In this document: piece after piece, positions 42,469-50,622 of the stretch
Layout of the letters: each line of letters begins with the position of its first letter
How positions within the stretch are numbered: position 1 is the first letter of the stretch
Assembly: GCA_965263215.1 (NCBI GenBank)
Contig: OZ253663.1
Coordinates: 868,001-932,000 of the forward strand
DNA: 64,000 nt
Reading direction: 5' to 3'
Origin: UBA1672 sp965263215
Lineage (GTDB): Bacteria > Pseudomonadota > Alphaproteobacteria > Micavibrionales > Micavibrionaceae
Program-made: the position numbers and the translations under genes
Notes under the pieces: model-generated
The model's database searches: none
Told to the model about the DNA's origin: nothing
The model's input: the letters and a program-made list of their open reading frames with translations, nothing else

Positions 42469-43056
42469 ATGCGGGACGTTCGTCACAAAATACGCCAATG
42501 TGTGTTGTTGGCGGCGTGCCTTCCCTTTTTGGCATCTTGCGGCAACGAAGTTCTCGGTTTTAAGGCGGCAACAGGGGTTTTAGCGGCAACATCATTCGGT
42601 GTTTTTTCTGATCCTGATGTTAATTTAAAAGAAAAGAATTATGCTGCAGCTGATTACCTGCAGTCACAGATTAAAAATAAAGTTTCATATTACCAGCATA
42701 TCGCGGCCAAGCCTTTACAGCAGGCGGATCATCCCGGGGTTTCATCGCCGTTGGGTTTGTCTATTTCAGAAGGGGTCGGTCTTCGTCTTCAGGAATTGGG
42801 TAATAAGGTTTTGCTCCATGAGGTTGCGCCTTACGGCAATACGTCACTATACCCCGCGCCTGAGAACACCGTGAACGCGGCCTATGTTTTAAACGGAGCG
42901 TACATTGTTAGGGCAAAGCAAGTTGATGTTTTCTTGCGCATTATTGATACAAAATCACACCGTGTTATTGCGCAGTTTGATTATGCTATGCCGCTTTCGC
43001 GCGAGCTTAAGAAGCTTTCGGAAACAGAGCCAAAAGCATTCCGTATTAAGGATTGA
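42469..43056 (+). CDS. FlgO-like lipoprotein
   Basis: 195 residues; the ATG at 42469 replaces an upstream in-frame start inside the preceding gene. The lipobox is FLASCG near residue 24. The domain includes SEGVGLRLQELGNKVLLHEVA and AYVLNGAYIVRAKQVDVFLRIIDTKSHRVIAQFDYAMPL, which matches the FlgO family pattern (VxNGTYxxxxxxxxVxxRxIDxxTGxVxAS). FlgO is an outer-membrane flagellar lipoprotein in Vibrio, but no flagellar genes are nearby, so the flagellar link is unproven. Confidence 0.78.
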   Translation: MRDVRHKIRQCVLLAACLPFLASCGNEVLGFKAATGVLAATSFGVFSDPDVNLKEKNYAAADYLQSQIKNKVSYYQHIAAKPLQQADHPGVSSPLGLSISEGVGLRLQELGNKVLLHEVAPYGNTSLYPAPENTVNAAYVLNGAYIVRAKQVDVFLRIIDTKSHRVIAQFDYAMPLSRELKKLSETEPKAFRIKD

Positions 43057-43100
43057 ATCTCAATATAAATCTTCGTTTTGATAGGTCTGAAAGATTTTCA

Positions 43101-44588
43101 CTATTGTGCGTCGGGCGCGATAGGGATGCAGTCATGCAGGATTTTGCACGCGTCATTTGCCGCGGCCTTTGTGTATCCCTGAAGGCGTCCGCGATAGATC
43201 CAGCCTTGCGCCGTTTTAAGTGGTGCTACTGTGCTGTTACCGTGTTTCAGGTCGCCGGGTAATTTGTTCAGGCTTTGTGTGATGGCAATGTCTACCCTGT
43301 CTCTTGTGGTGAAGGCGCCAATCTGTATCGCCCAGTCGCCTGTTTGGGACAGATCATTTTTAATGTGCCCGTTAGAGGCGAGTTTGACAGGTTTTCTTTC
43401 CTCATCATCGTAGAGTTCCGGCGGCAATGTTTCTTTCATGTGCGCGGAAATTGCGATTAATCCGGTTTCGATGCGGCTGCGTACGGTTTGATCATAATCA
43501 CCTTGACCGATCATGCGGTTAAACATCGAATGCTCCAGTGAGGAATCCAGCATATCCCAGCGCGATACATTGGGCGGCCTTATGTCGATAGTTTCAGGCT
43601 CTTCATAAGATTTTGTCGCCGGTTCTACGCTCGCCAATTCAAGCGTTTGAAACTCAGGCTTTGTTTGCGGGATGGGTACGTTTCTGTTCGCAATTTGCAG
43701 TGTTTGGACTTTTTGGAACGCGTCGTCCAAAAGCTTTTTCATCTGCGCATTGCGGAGCTTGCCTGTGCGGCCACCAAATACAACGCCAATGAGCCTGCGG
43801 TCGTTCTGAACAGCAGATGCTGCGAGGTTAAAGCCGGAGGCCTTAATATAACCTGTCTTCAAACCATCCATACCCTGATATGTTTGCATCAGTTTGTTAT
43901 GGCTTTTATATGTTTTGCCTTGATACGTGAAGCTTTGCGTTGAAAAGTAATGATAATGCCTGCTGTAATCATTAATAAGCGTACGCGACAGGCGTGCAAT
44001 ATCTCGCGCTGTGCTGACCTGTCTGGGGTCATGCAGGCCCGAGGCATTTTTAAAACGCGTTTTCGTCATGCCGATTTTGTGCGCTTTTTTTGTCATCATC
44101 TTTGCAAAGTTAGCTTCCGTTCCGCCCAGTTTTTCGGCTATCGCAACGGCTACGTCATTGGCGGATTTTGTCGTGAGGGCATAAATTGCATCTTTAACCT
44201 TTATCGATGATCCAACCGGAAGGTCGAGCTTGCTTGGGATCATACTGGCGGCATGTTCTGAAATGCGCACACGATGATAGAGCTTAAGCTTGCCGCTATC
44301 AATTGCGTCAAATACCATCAGAAGGGTCATCATTTTTGTCAGCGATGCGGGGTGAAGTGTTTTGTTGGCATTCTCACGGTGAAGGATCAGGCCCGTATCG
44401 GCATCCATCACAAAAGCAGCATATTTTTCTTGATACACATTACCTTTGCTGCGCTTTGCTTCTGTCTGTGTTGGGATAAGTGTGATTATGCAGATAAGCG
44501 CTAGTGACAAAGAAAAGTACGCCCGAATATTTTCGAAAGCAGAAATACACCAGTTACTTTTCTGGCTATGTTTATTATTCACAATCAT
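43101..44588 (-). CDS. D-alanyl-D-alanine carboxypeptidase with SPOR domain
   Basis: Penicillin-binding protein of peptidase family S11 that trims the terminal D-Ala of peptidoglycan stem peptides. Motifs are PASLTKMM (SxxK), SAN and DGLKTGYIK (KTG), in normal order. After a linker of about 100 residues the last 75 residues form a SPOR domain (GDWAIQIGAFTTRDRV, GWIYRGRLQGYTKAAAN), which binds denuded glycan at the septum. A signal sequence precedes TQTEAKRS. The start is uncertain; ATG at 44588 is preferred over a TTG at 44645, and no clear SD was seen. Confidence 0.92.
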   Translation of the reverse strand: MIVNNKHSQKSNWCISAFENIRAYFSLSLALICIITLIPTQTEAKRSKGNVYQEKYAAFVMDADTGLILHRENANKTLHPASLTKMMTLLMVFDAIDSGKLKLYHRVRISEHAASMIPSKLDLPVGSSIKVKDAIYALTTKSANDVAVAIAEKLGGTEANFAKMMTKKAHKIGMTKTRFKNASGLHDPRQVSTARDIARLSRTLINDYSRHYHYFSTQSFTYQGKTYKSHNKLMQTYQGMDGLKTGYIKASGFNLAASAVQNDRRLIGVVFGGRTGKLRNAQMKKLLDDAFQKVQTLQIANRNVPIPQTKPEFQTLELASVEPATKSYEEPETIDIRPPNVSRWDMLDSSLEHSMFNRMIGQGDYDQTVRSRIETGLIAISAHMKETLPPELYDDEERKPVKLASNGHIKNDLSQTGDWAIQIGAFTTRDRVDIAITQSLNKLPGDLKHGNSTVAPLKTAQGWIYRGRLQGYTKAAANDACKILHDCIPIAPDAQ

Positions 44589-44703
44589 TAAAGCGCCGAA
44601 TAAAGAAGTAAAACCCAAAAAACGTAGGATAAGCCTACAAAACAATAGTGACGGATTATACAGCGTTTTGCCCTAATTGTCTAATTTTGCACATATAAAC
44701 CCA

Positions 44704-44724
44704 TTTTTGTGCGCCGCACAAAAA
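44704..44724 (+). promoter_or_regulatory. Palindromic operator upstream of the phasin promoter
   Basis: TTTTTGTGC and GCACAAAAA form a perfect nine-base palindrome around GCC. A similar site, TTGTGCGATGCAAAATA at 44767-44783, lies on the other side of the promoter. The pair could bind a PhaR-type repressor. Confidence 0.5.
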
Positions 44725-44728
44725 TATC

Positions 44729-44757
44729 TTGACATCACCGTAGAGCAATTATATATT
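44729..44757 (+). promoter_or_regulatory. Strong sigma70 promoter of the phasin gene
   Basis: TTGACA, 17 bases, TATATT: one mismatch from the ideal -35/-10 pair. Predicted start about 90 bases before the phasin ATG, with a palindromic site on each side. Confidence 0.75.
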
Positions 44758-44766
44758 TATTTTGTA

Positions 44767-44783
44767 TTGTGCGATGCAAAATA
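44767..44783 (+). promoter_or_regulatory. Second operator-like site of the phasin gene
   Basis: TTGTGCGATGCAAAATA matches the upstream palindrome TTGTGCGCCGCACAAAA at 13 of 17 positions. It is placed at the expected transcription start, where a bound repressor would block initiation. Confidence 0.42.
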
Positions 44784-44857
44784 AGTTGGTAATTTAATTT
44801 CCCTTATTGGGGTAACTTCTTTGCCACTCGCGTATCGACAAAATTATGGAGATTATA

Positions 44858-45244
44858 ATGAGCAAGACAACACAGACAGCAACACAATTTGATAAAATTA
44901 TCAAAGACACGACTGATTTCGGTGCGCAGTATTCTGACGCATGCACGAAGTCTAGCGCAATCATGATGAAAGGTTTTGAAGACATATTCGGAACAGTTAT
45001 ATCGATGGCGCAAAGCTCTGCTGAGAAGCAAGCTAAGTTCGTGAAAGAAGCAATGGGCAGTAAGACAATTAATGAATTTGCAGAAGTGCAGAACAAAATT
45101 GTTCAAGCCAACTTCGATGATTTTATGGCAGGTGCGACTAAGATTTCTGAAATCGGAACAAAGGTTTTAACCGAAAGTTCTGAGCCAGTAAGCGCGGAAA
45201 TCAATAAGGTTGTACAAAAAGCAACGAAATCTATGGCCGCTTAA
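44858..45244 (+). CDS. Phasin family protein
   Basis: 128 residues, the size and composition of a small phasin (amphipathic helices, Ala/Lys/Glu rich, no Cys except one). Phasins coat polyhydroxyalkanoate granules and limit their number. Characteristic is the central helix with AQSSAEKQAKFVKEAM and the N-terminal FDKIIKDTTDFGAQY. ATG at 44858 has GGAG six bases upstream and is preferred over an in-frame start four codons earlier. It has a strong promoter and its own terminator. PHA synthase genes are not in this window. Confidence 0.85.
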   Translation: MSKTTQTATQFDKIIKDTTDFGAQYSDACTKSSAIMMKGFEDIFGTVISMAQSSAEKQAKFVKEAMGSKTINEFAEVQNKIVQANFDDFMAGATKISEIGTKVLTESSEPVSAEINKVVQKATKSMAA

Positions 45245-45271
45245 TCAAGACTTTTGGATTAGAAAAGTTTC

Positions 45272-45304
45272 AATCTCCGCAGCGTCTTGTTGCGGGGATT
45301 TTTT
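45272..45304 (+). terminator. Rho-independent terminator of the phasin gene
   Basis: AATCTCCGCA and TGCGGGGATT form a ten-pair stem with one G-U pair and a nine-base loop, followed by six T. It borders the end of the convergent hydrolase-like gene and could serve both strands. Confidence 0.88.
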
Positions 45305-46253
45305 ATTGTCGTTTTTGTGCAAACATCCACTTCCATACATTACTCGCGTAGAAGTCCTTGTGAGAGCATGTGTGCGGCATAGATTCAAAGCCTTTATAGA
45401 TTGCTTTTCCACCTGCTTTTTTGACATTGGCGGTAAAGGCTTCCCCTGAAATGTTTAAAAACATCGCATTTATTTTACCGTTTAAAGTCAAGATAGGTGT
45501 GGATTTGAATTTATTGTAATTTTCTGACTGCCATGTGCCGCTTAGTGCAACCAAAGAGGCGAAGCGATCCGGTTGTTTTTCAATAAGGTGAAAAAGCGTT
45601 GCTGCGCCAAAGCCGCAACCGATTAGATATATACGTTTTTCGTCTATCGGATATTTTTCTTTTACATTATCAATTAAGGCCGTTAATGGCGGCAGTATTT
45701 TTTTTGTGTGCTCTCGAAACGTTTTAAAATTAACGGCGCTTTTTACGGTTTTGTTATCATTGACAGTGGCATTAAAGGGATTGTTTGTTTTTTTCATACG
45801 CTCATCAATATTGAGGTGTGCGTAGAGCTGATCTGTTTGCGGCACAATGGAAAATGCGGGGAAGTGGAACGTCATATTATCCTGCGAGATGTATTCTGCG
45901 CTATATGCTAGATCATTGTGGTCATTTAAATGAACTATTAACGGGAATTTCAAATTTTCGGGCCATGGCTTGGGCGGAGAAAAAAAGAAATAATCTATTG
46001 AATTTAAGATCTTGGTGTTTTGGTCGTTTTGAGAAAAGTTTTTTCTTTCAAAGCGGTGCTCTGATAACAGAGTTTTGTTTTCTTTGTCCTTTTTGTTAGG
46101 TGCGCTTGATATCGCGGGCATTTTCTTCAAGGAGTTCAGGGAGTGTTTATCGTAGGCCGTTGACTCTGGATTTTCAGTGTAAAAAAAGAAATAAGAGAGC
46201 GCAAAAAGTAAGGACAATGTGGCCAAAAGGATGACGAGTTTAAAAACTTTCAC
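45303..46253 (-). CDS. Alpha/beta-hydrolase-like protein lacking the nucleophile Ser
   Basis: 316 residues from a GTG at 46253 with AAGGA eight bases upstream; an ATG nine codons earlier has no SD. A signal anchor (KLVILLATLSLLFALSYFFF) is followed by a variable stretch and a PHB-depolymerase/esterase-like fold with PIDEKRIYLIGCGFGAATLFHLIE near 225. The nucleophile elbow, normally GxSxG, reads GCGFG, so the catalytic Ser is Gly. The end MPHTCSHKDFYASNVWKWMF resembles the His region of the family. It is either inactive, or a binding protein, or uses other chemistry. It follows the RimK-like genes on the same strand. Confidence 0.72.
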   Translation of the reverse strand: MKVFKLVILLATLSLLFALSYFFFYTENPESTAYDKHSLNSLKKMPAISSAPNKKDKENKTLLSEHRFERKNFSQNDQNTKILNSIDYFFFSPPKPWPENLKFPLIVHLNDHNDLAYSAEYISQDNMTFHFPAFSIVPQTDQLYAHLNIDERMKKTNNPFNATVNDNKTVKSAVNFKTFREHTKKILPPLTALIDNVKEKYPIDEKRIYLIGCGFGAATLFHLIEKQPDRFASLVALSGTWQSENYNKFKSTPILTLNGKINAMFLNISGEAFTANVKKAGGKAIYKGFESMPHTCSHKDFYASNVWKWMFAQKRQ

Positions 46254-46313
46254 GCTGATGATCCTTGTCTGTAAACACATAAAAATTAAGGAGAAGTCAT
46301 TTATACAGCAGTT

Positions 46314-47225
46314 TCATCTGTTTGTTAATGGCGTCCGTTTTTTACTGGCTTTTTCTTTGGATTCGACGGCAAATTCTATAATTTTTCCTGCGACATCAAC
46401 GCCTGTTATGCTCTCTAGCCCCGTAAAGCCGGGGGATACGTTTATTTCAATGACAAGCGGACCATTGTCGGATCGTATAATATCCACGCCTGCGATGTTT
46501 ATGTTAATCGCACGCGCTGCTTTAAGGACGATATCCTGCTCTTCCTTGCTTAAGGTGACGTGATTTGGTTCACCGCCAAGTGCGACATTCGCGCGGAAAT
46601 CGCCGTCTTGGGATTTACGTTGCATGCAGGCAATGATTTCATCACCGATAACAAATGCGCGGATGTCCGTTCCCGCCGATTCTGCGATGAACTTCTGAAC
46701 AATTAAGGGTACTGATAATTGCTGGAATGTCTTAAGCAGGTTGATTGCGTGTTTTTTATCATCGGCAAGAAAAACGCCAACGCCTTCTGTGCCCTCGACC
46801 AATTTGATGATCAATGGCACGCCGCCAACAGTTTGGATGATGTTTTCATAATCTTCGGATGAGTGCGCAAATCCTGTTGAGGGGAAGGGTACGCCTTCAC
46901 GCAATAATCTTTGCACACATCTGAGTTTGTCACGGCCAAGTTGCAGCGCGCGTGGTTTATCGGAAATAAAAATGCGCATGGCCGCAAATTGTTTTAAAAC
47001 GATCAGGCCGTATTCTGTTTCGGGGGTGTCAATGCGCGGAATAATGACATCAAAGTTTTTGCTGATAGGTTCGCCGTCATAATACACTTCGGGCGCGTCC
47101 ATACACACACTTAAGCTACATCTTTGAAGTTCGAGTATTTTGATATCATGGCCGCGTTCTAATCCGGCTTCTAATAAACGTTTATCTTCGTGTTCATTGA
47201 CCGTGGTCAAAATACCTATTCTCAT
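46314..47225 (-). CDS. RimK-like ATP-grasp ligase (paralogue 1)
   Basis: 303 residues of the RimK family, ATP-grasp enzymes that add Glu or related amino acids to a carboxylate. RimK in E. coli extends ribosomal protein S6. Motifs: the N-terminal MRIGILTT, IIPRIDTPETEYG, LVEGTEGVGVFLADD (phosphate-binding loop), DIRAFVIGDEIIACMQRK, and GDFRANVALGG near 210, with VDIIRSDNGPLVIEINVSPG metal ligands at the end. It is about 70 percent identical by eye to the next gene upstream. The C-terminal tail (KASKKRTPLTNR) differs. Confidence 0.9.
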   Translation of the reverse strand: MRIGILTTVNEHEDKRLLEAGLERGHDIKILELQRCSLSVCMDAPEVYYDGEPISKNFDVIIPRIDTPETEYGLIVLKQFAAMRIFISDKPRALQLGRDKLRCVQRLLREGVPFPSTGFAHSSEDYENIIQTVGGVPLIIKLVEGTEGVGVFLADDKKHAINLLKTFQQLSVPLIVQKFIAESAGTDIRAFVIGDEIIACMQRKSQDGDFRANVALGGEPNHVTLSKEEQDIVLKAARAININIAGVDIIRSDNGPLVIEINVSPGFTGLESITGVDVAGKIIEFAVESKEKASKKRTPLTNR

Positions 47226-47319
47226 TTTTGTAACCTTCTAAAGATTGTAGTAGTGCTTCGTAATCGAAAACCTATTTGTTGAAAAACTGATTGTTTATAT
47301 ATGAATAATTCAGACTAGA

Positions 47320-47340
47320 GAAGCCGTTTTAAACGGCTTC
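47320..47340 (-). other. Hairpin at the stop codon of the second RimK gene
   Basis: GAAGCCG and CGGCTTC flank the stop codon on the minus strand, so the last codons form the stem. There is no T run after it, so it is an uncertain terminator. It could be an RNA processing or partial-termination site between the two paralogues. Confidence 0.4.
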
Positions 47341-48252
47341 TTTAAAGAGTTGGATTTCTTTTTGGACATCGCCTTTTTGACGCACGGCATATTCCACAAT
47401 TTCGCCTGCAACGTCGACACCTGAAACATCCTCAAGTCCCCATTTACCACCAAAGTTTGGTGACACATTGATTTCAATAACCAACGGCCCTTTGTCCGAG
47501 CGAATAAGATCAACGCCGGCAACGTTAATGCCGATAGCTTGTGTTGCTTTTAAGGCAACTTCTTTTTCAAGCGCGGTTAGCTCTACAGATTCACTAACGC
47601 CGCCTAATGCGATGTTTGCGCGGAAATCACCATCTTTGGATTTTCTTTGCATCGCGGCTACGATTTTTCCGCCGACAACAAAGGCGCGAACATCAGTACC
47701 TGCTGATTCTTCGATGAATTTTTGGACAATCAATGGTGTTGAAAGCTGCTTGAAAGTTTTAAGCAGGTTCACAGCGTGCTTCATGTCGTCTGCCAAGAAA
47801 ACGCCGACACCTTCTGTGCCTTCAACTAATTTGATGATTAAAGGAACACCGCCAACAGTCTTGATGATGTTGTCGAAATCTTCTGTTGAATGTGCAAATC
47901 CTGTTGAAGGAAATGGTACATTTTCTCTTAATAGGCGCTGAACACAACGTAATTTGTCACGCCCTAACTCTAACGCACGCGCAGAATCTGATGTGAAAAT
48001 ACGCATAGACTGGAACTGTCTTAGAATGGTTAAGCCGTATTCAGTGTGCGGCGTGTCAATGCGTGGAATGATTAGATCAAGATCCTGACTAATAGATTCG
48101 CCTTCGTAATATACTTCCGGCGCATCCAGACATACGCTTAGGCTGCATTTCTTAAGATGCAGTAATTTTGCATCGTGGCCGCGTTCTTGAGCTGCTTCTA
48201 CCAGGCGGTTATCTTCTTCTTCATTACCTGTCGTTAAAATACCGATTCTCAT
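47329..48252 (-). CDS. RimK-like ATP-grasp ligase (paralogue 2)
   Basis: 307 residues, the upstream member of the tandem pair. All motifs seen in paralogue 1 are kept (IIPRIDTPHTEYG, KLVEGTEGVGVFL, DVRAFVVGGKIVAAMQRK, GDFRANIALGG, LVIEINVSPNFGG). The differences cluster in residues 15-60 and 205-260, which surround the acceptor-substrate site in ATP-grasp enzymes, so the two may act on different acceptors. The 103 bases between the genes may hold a separate promoter for paralogue 1. The adjacent hydrolase-like gene and the divergent amidotransferase may belong to the same pathway, but this is inference. Confidence 0.9.
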   Translation of the reverse strand: MRIGILTTGNEEEDNRLVEAAQERGHDAKLLHLKKCSLSVCLDAPEVYYEGESISQDLDLIIPRIDTPHTEYGLTILRQFQSMRIFTSDSARALELGRDKLRCVQRLLRENVPFPSTGFAHSTEDFDNIIKTVGGVPLIIKLVEGTEGVGVFLADDMKHAVNLLKTFKQLSTPLIVQKFIEESAGTDVRAFVVGGKIVAAMQRKSKDGDFRANIALGGVSESVELTALEKEVALKATQAIGINVAGVDLIRSDKGPLVIEINVSPNFGGKWGLEDVSGVDVAGEIVEYAVRQKGDVQKEIQLFKEAV

Positions 48253-48523
48253 ATTATCACCCTTTTTATTTTACATAATTAATTTTGTTTCATTCTAATA
48301 AACCCTTCTACTGTGGCGAGTAGGGGTGGAAGTCGAGTATTTGTGCGATTTCCTGAAACTTTGGCGAATTATACTGATTTTATGGCTTTTATGCAAATAC
48401 TGTTCACAAATATTTAACTATTACCGTGCATATTACTTGCATTGAAGTATGTTTTTTGTAACTATTTTAATATCTTAAAGGGCATTCTGTCCGAATAATA
48501 AAATAATTAAAGGTTATATTTGT

Positions 48524-49366
48524 ATGTGTCGCTGGATCGCCTATAGCGGGCAACCTATCTTTATCGAGCAACTTATCACGCTTCCCGGTCATTCTTTGGT
48601 GGAACAAAGCCTTCATACTGAAATGAACTTCAGTACAGATGGTAATTTGATGGCGACGAATGGTGATGGGTTCGGTATTGGTTGGTATGCCGAAAGGCCG
48701 GAGCCTGGCCTGTATAAAGATCCGAGGCCTGCATGGAGTAATCTGAATTTACGTGAGCTCTGCAAACAAATTCGGTCGCGTATTTTCTTTGCGCATGTGC
48801 GTGCCACGACGACAGGTGCGGTGCAGCAGAGCAATTGTCATCCCTTTAAATATAAAAATTGGTTGTTTCAGCATAATGGGGGGGTATCGGAATTCGACAA
48901 AATACGCCGTGATTTGCAGTTAGAAATAGCGCCGGAATTATATACTGAATTAAAAGGCACGACAGATAGTGAGACTTTTTTCCTTTTGGCGTTAACCTAT
49001 GGTTTGCAAGATAACCCTAAGCAAGGGTTGCTTAAAATGGTTGAGCGTGTTGAAAAGGCGCTTATTGATAATAATGTTCCGGGTGGATATTTGAATTTGT
49101 CTTGCGCGATCAGTGACGGGCAAAAGATTTATACGCTTCGATATGCACACAATGCGAAAAGTAAAACGCAGTTCTATTCATCTCAGTCCGGGTGGATTGA
49201 TGGTGTGGAAGATTCCATCGAGGGCGCGAGTTATTTCCCTGAGGAAAACATCGTTGTCGTGTCAGAGCCTTTAGACGATTACGATAATAAGTGGAATGAA
49301 ATCCCTCAAAATTCTTTTGCCACAATTTTTCAAAGTGATGTCACGATAGAAAAATTCAAGGAATAG
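48524..49366 (+). CDS. Class II glutamine amidotransferase
   Basis: 280 residues, N-terminal nucleophile type: Cys2 in MCRWIAYSG is the catalytic nucleophile after Met removal. Family motifs: NGDGFGIGWY near 46, ARVRATTTGAV-like AHVRATTTGAVQQSNCHPF near 92, FQHNGGVSEF near 117 and GTTDSETFF near 145. Similar to YafJ and to EgtC of ergothioneine synthesis. No ergothioneine genes are nearby, and the substrate is unknown. It is divergent from the RimK-like pair with 271 bases between, where no clear promoter or riboswitch was identified. Confidence 0.9.
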   Translation: MCRWIAYSGQPIFIEQLITLPGHSLVEQSLHTEMNFSTDGNLMATNGDGFGIGWYAERPEPGLYKDPRPAWSNLNLRELCKQIRSRIFFAHVRATTTGAVQQSNCHPFKYKNWLFQHNGGVSEFDKIRRDLQLEIAPELYTELKGTTDSETFFLLALTYGLQDNPKQGLLKMVERVEKALIDNNVPGGYLNLSCAISDGQKIYTLRYAHNAKSKTQFYSSQSGWIDGVEDSIEGASYFPEENIVVVSEPLDDYDNKWNEIPQNSFATIFQSDVTIEKFKE

Positions 49367-49424
49367 TAATTCAGAACACTCAATAGCATTTGATTAAGCC
49401 ATAGCCTTTGATTATAAAAGGGCT

Positions 49425-50093
49425 ATGGCTATTTTATATGAACACGCAGTGCAGGAAATTATCAAGGCGGGCAACCGTTTGGATCAGCTTAATCTTGCGC
49501 CTGCGACCAGTGGAAACTATTCCATGCGCTTAGGCGAGGATGAAATGGCGATTACTGTTTCAGGGGCGCATAAAGGGCAGCTCAAGCCCGAGGAAATCAT
49601 GCGCGCCGATATGCAAGGCGTGCCACTGGAAGATAAGAAACCGTCAGCGGAAACTTTGCTTCACTGTTTGCTCTATCGTCTCTACCCCGAAGTGAATGCA
49701 ATTTTGCATACACATTCCGTGCCTTGCACCGTTTTAACGCGTCTTATGAAGGGCGGCGATGATGTGGTGTTAAGCGGTTATGAAATGCTCAAGGCGTATC
49801 GCGGGGTTGAAACACATGATGTTTCCGTTGCATTGCCGCTCTTTGAAAATACACAAGACATGAACGATTTGAGTGCGCGAGTAGAGCCTATATTAAAAGC
49901 GCGCTCTGATACACCGGCCTTTCTAATTCGCTGTCACGGTATATATGGCTGGGGGCAGGATATGGCCGAAGCCATGCGCGTGATCGAAGCAACAGAAATG
50001 CTGCTTTCATGCGAAATGAATGTTAGACTAATGCAATCACAAGAAGGAAAAGAAGATGAGCCGATTAACGCTTTATCCGGACACGCAGCCTGA
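49425..50093 (+). CDS. mtnB: Methylthioribulose-1-phosphate dehydratase
   Basis: Methionine salvage: dehydrates 5-methylthioribulose 1-phosphate to the diketo intermediate. 222 residues of the class II aldolase fold. Zinc ligands are in ILHTHSVPC (HxH) and RCHGIYGWG, with the sugar-site motif ATSGNYSMR near the N-terminus. It is the first gene of the mtnBDCA operon; the next gene starts within its last 38 bases. The 58-base gap upstream is too short for a SAM riboswitch. Confidence 0.96.
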   Translation: MAILYEHAVQEIIKAGNRLDQLNLAPATSGNYSMRLGEDEMAITVSGAHKGQLKPEEIMRADMQGVPLEDKKPSAETLLHCLLYRLYPEVNAILHTHSVPCTVLTRLMKGGDDVVLSGYEMLKAYRGVETHDVSVALPLFENTQDMNDLSARVEPILKARSDTPAFLIRCHGIYGWGQDMAEAMRVIEATEMLLSCEMNVRLMQSQEGKEDEPINALSGHAA

Positions 50094-50619
50094 GAATGTT
50101 ATTTTGGACACAACCGATGGTGCGGTTATGGCCGAAGAACTCAATAAAATCGGGGTTCGCTTTGAGCGCTGGGAAACGCAAGCGCCCTTGCCTGAAGATG
50201 CCGATGACGAGGCGGTAATGCAGGCCTACGCCAATGATATTGATCGTTTGAAAACGGAAAATGGCTATGAGTCTGTTGATATTATTCGCCTGTCATCTGA
50301 CCACCCGCAAAAAGATGAACTGCGTAATAAATTCTTGAGCGAGCATACACACAGCGAAGACGAAGTGCGTTTTTTCGTTGAAGGGGCAGGGATATTCTAT
50401 TTACGCGTTGATGGTAAGGTTTACATGACTTTGTGTGAGCGCGGCGATTTGATGAGCGTTCCGACAGGAACAAAGCACTGGTTTGACATGGGGCCAAACC
50501 CGCATTTAACCTGCATTCGTTTATTCACATCCAAAGATGGATGGGTCGCTGATTTCACAGGTGATGAAATTGCCGAAGACTTCCCGAAATTCGATAACAA
50601 CACAGAAAAGGCGGCATAA
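50056..50619 (+). CDS. mtnD: Acireductone dioxygenase
   Basis: Cupin enzyme that oxidises acireductone to formate and 2-keto-4-methylthiobutyrate with Fe, or to methylthiopropionate, CO and formate with Ni. 187 residues. Metal ligands HTHSEDEVRFF (His, His, Glu near 97-103) and GTKHWFD. The start is inside mtnB and has a good AAGGAAAAGAAG before the ATG, so a 38-base overlap couples the two genes. Confidence 0.96.
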   Translation: MSRLTLYPDTQPENVILDTTDGAVMAEELNKIGVRFERWETQAPLPEDADDEAVMQAYANDIDRLKTENGYESVDIIRLSSDHPQKDELRNKFLSEHTHSEDEVRFFVEGAGIFYLRVDGKVYMTLCERGDLMSVPTGTKHWFDMGPNPHLTCIRLFTSKDGWVADFTGDEIAEDFPKFDNNTEKAA

Positions 50620-50622
50620 TTC

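Noticed and set aside
49367..49424. SAM riboswitch before the mtn operon
   Set aside because: The gap is 58 bases and shows no SAM-binding structure.
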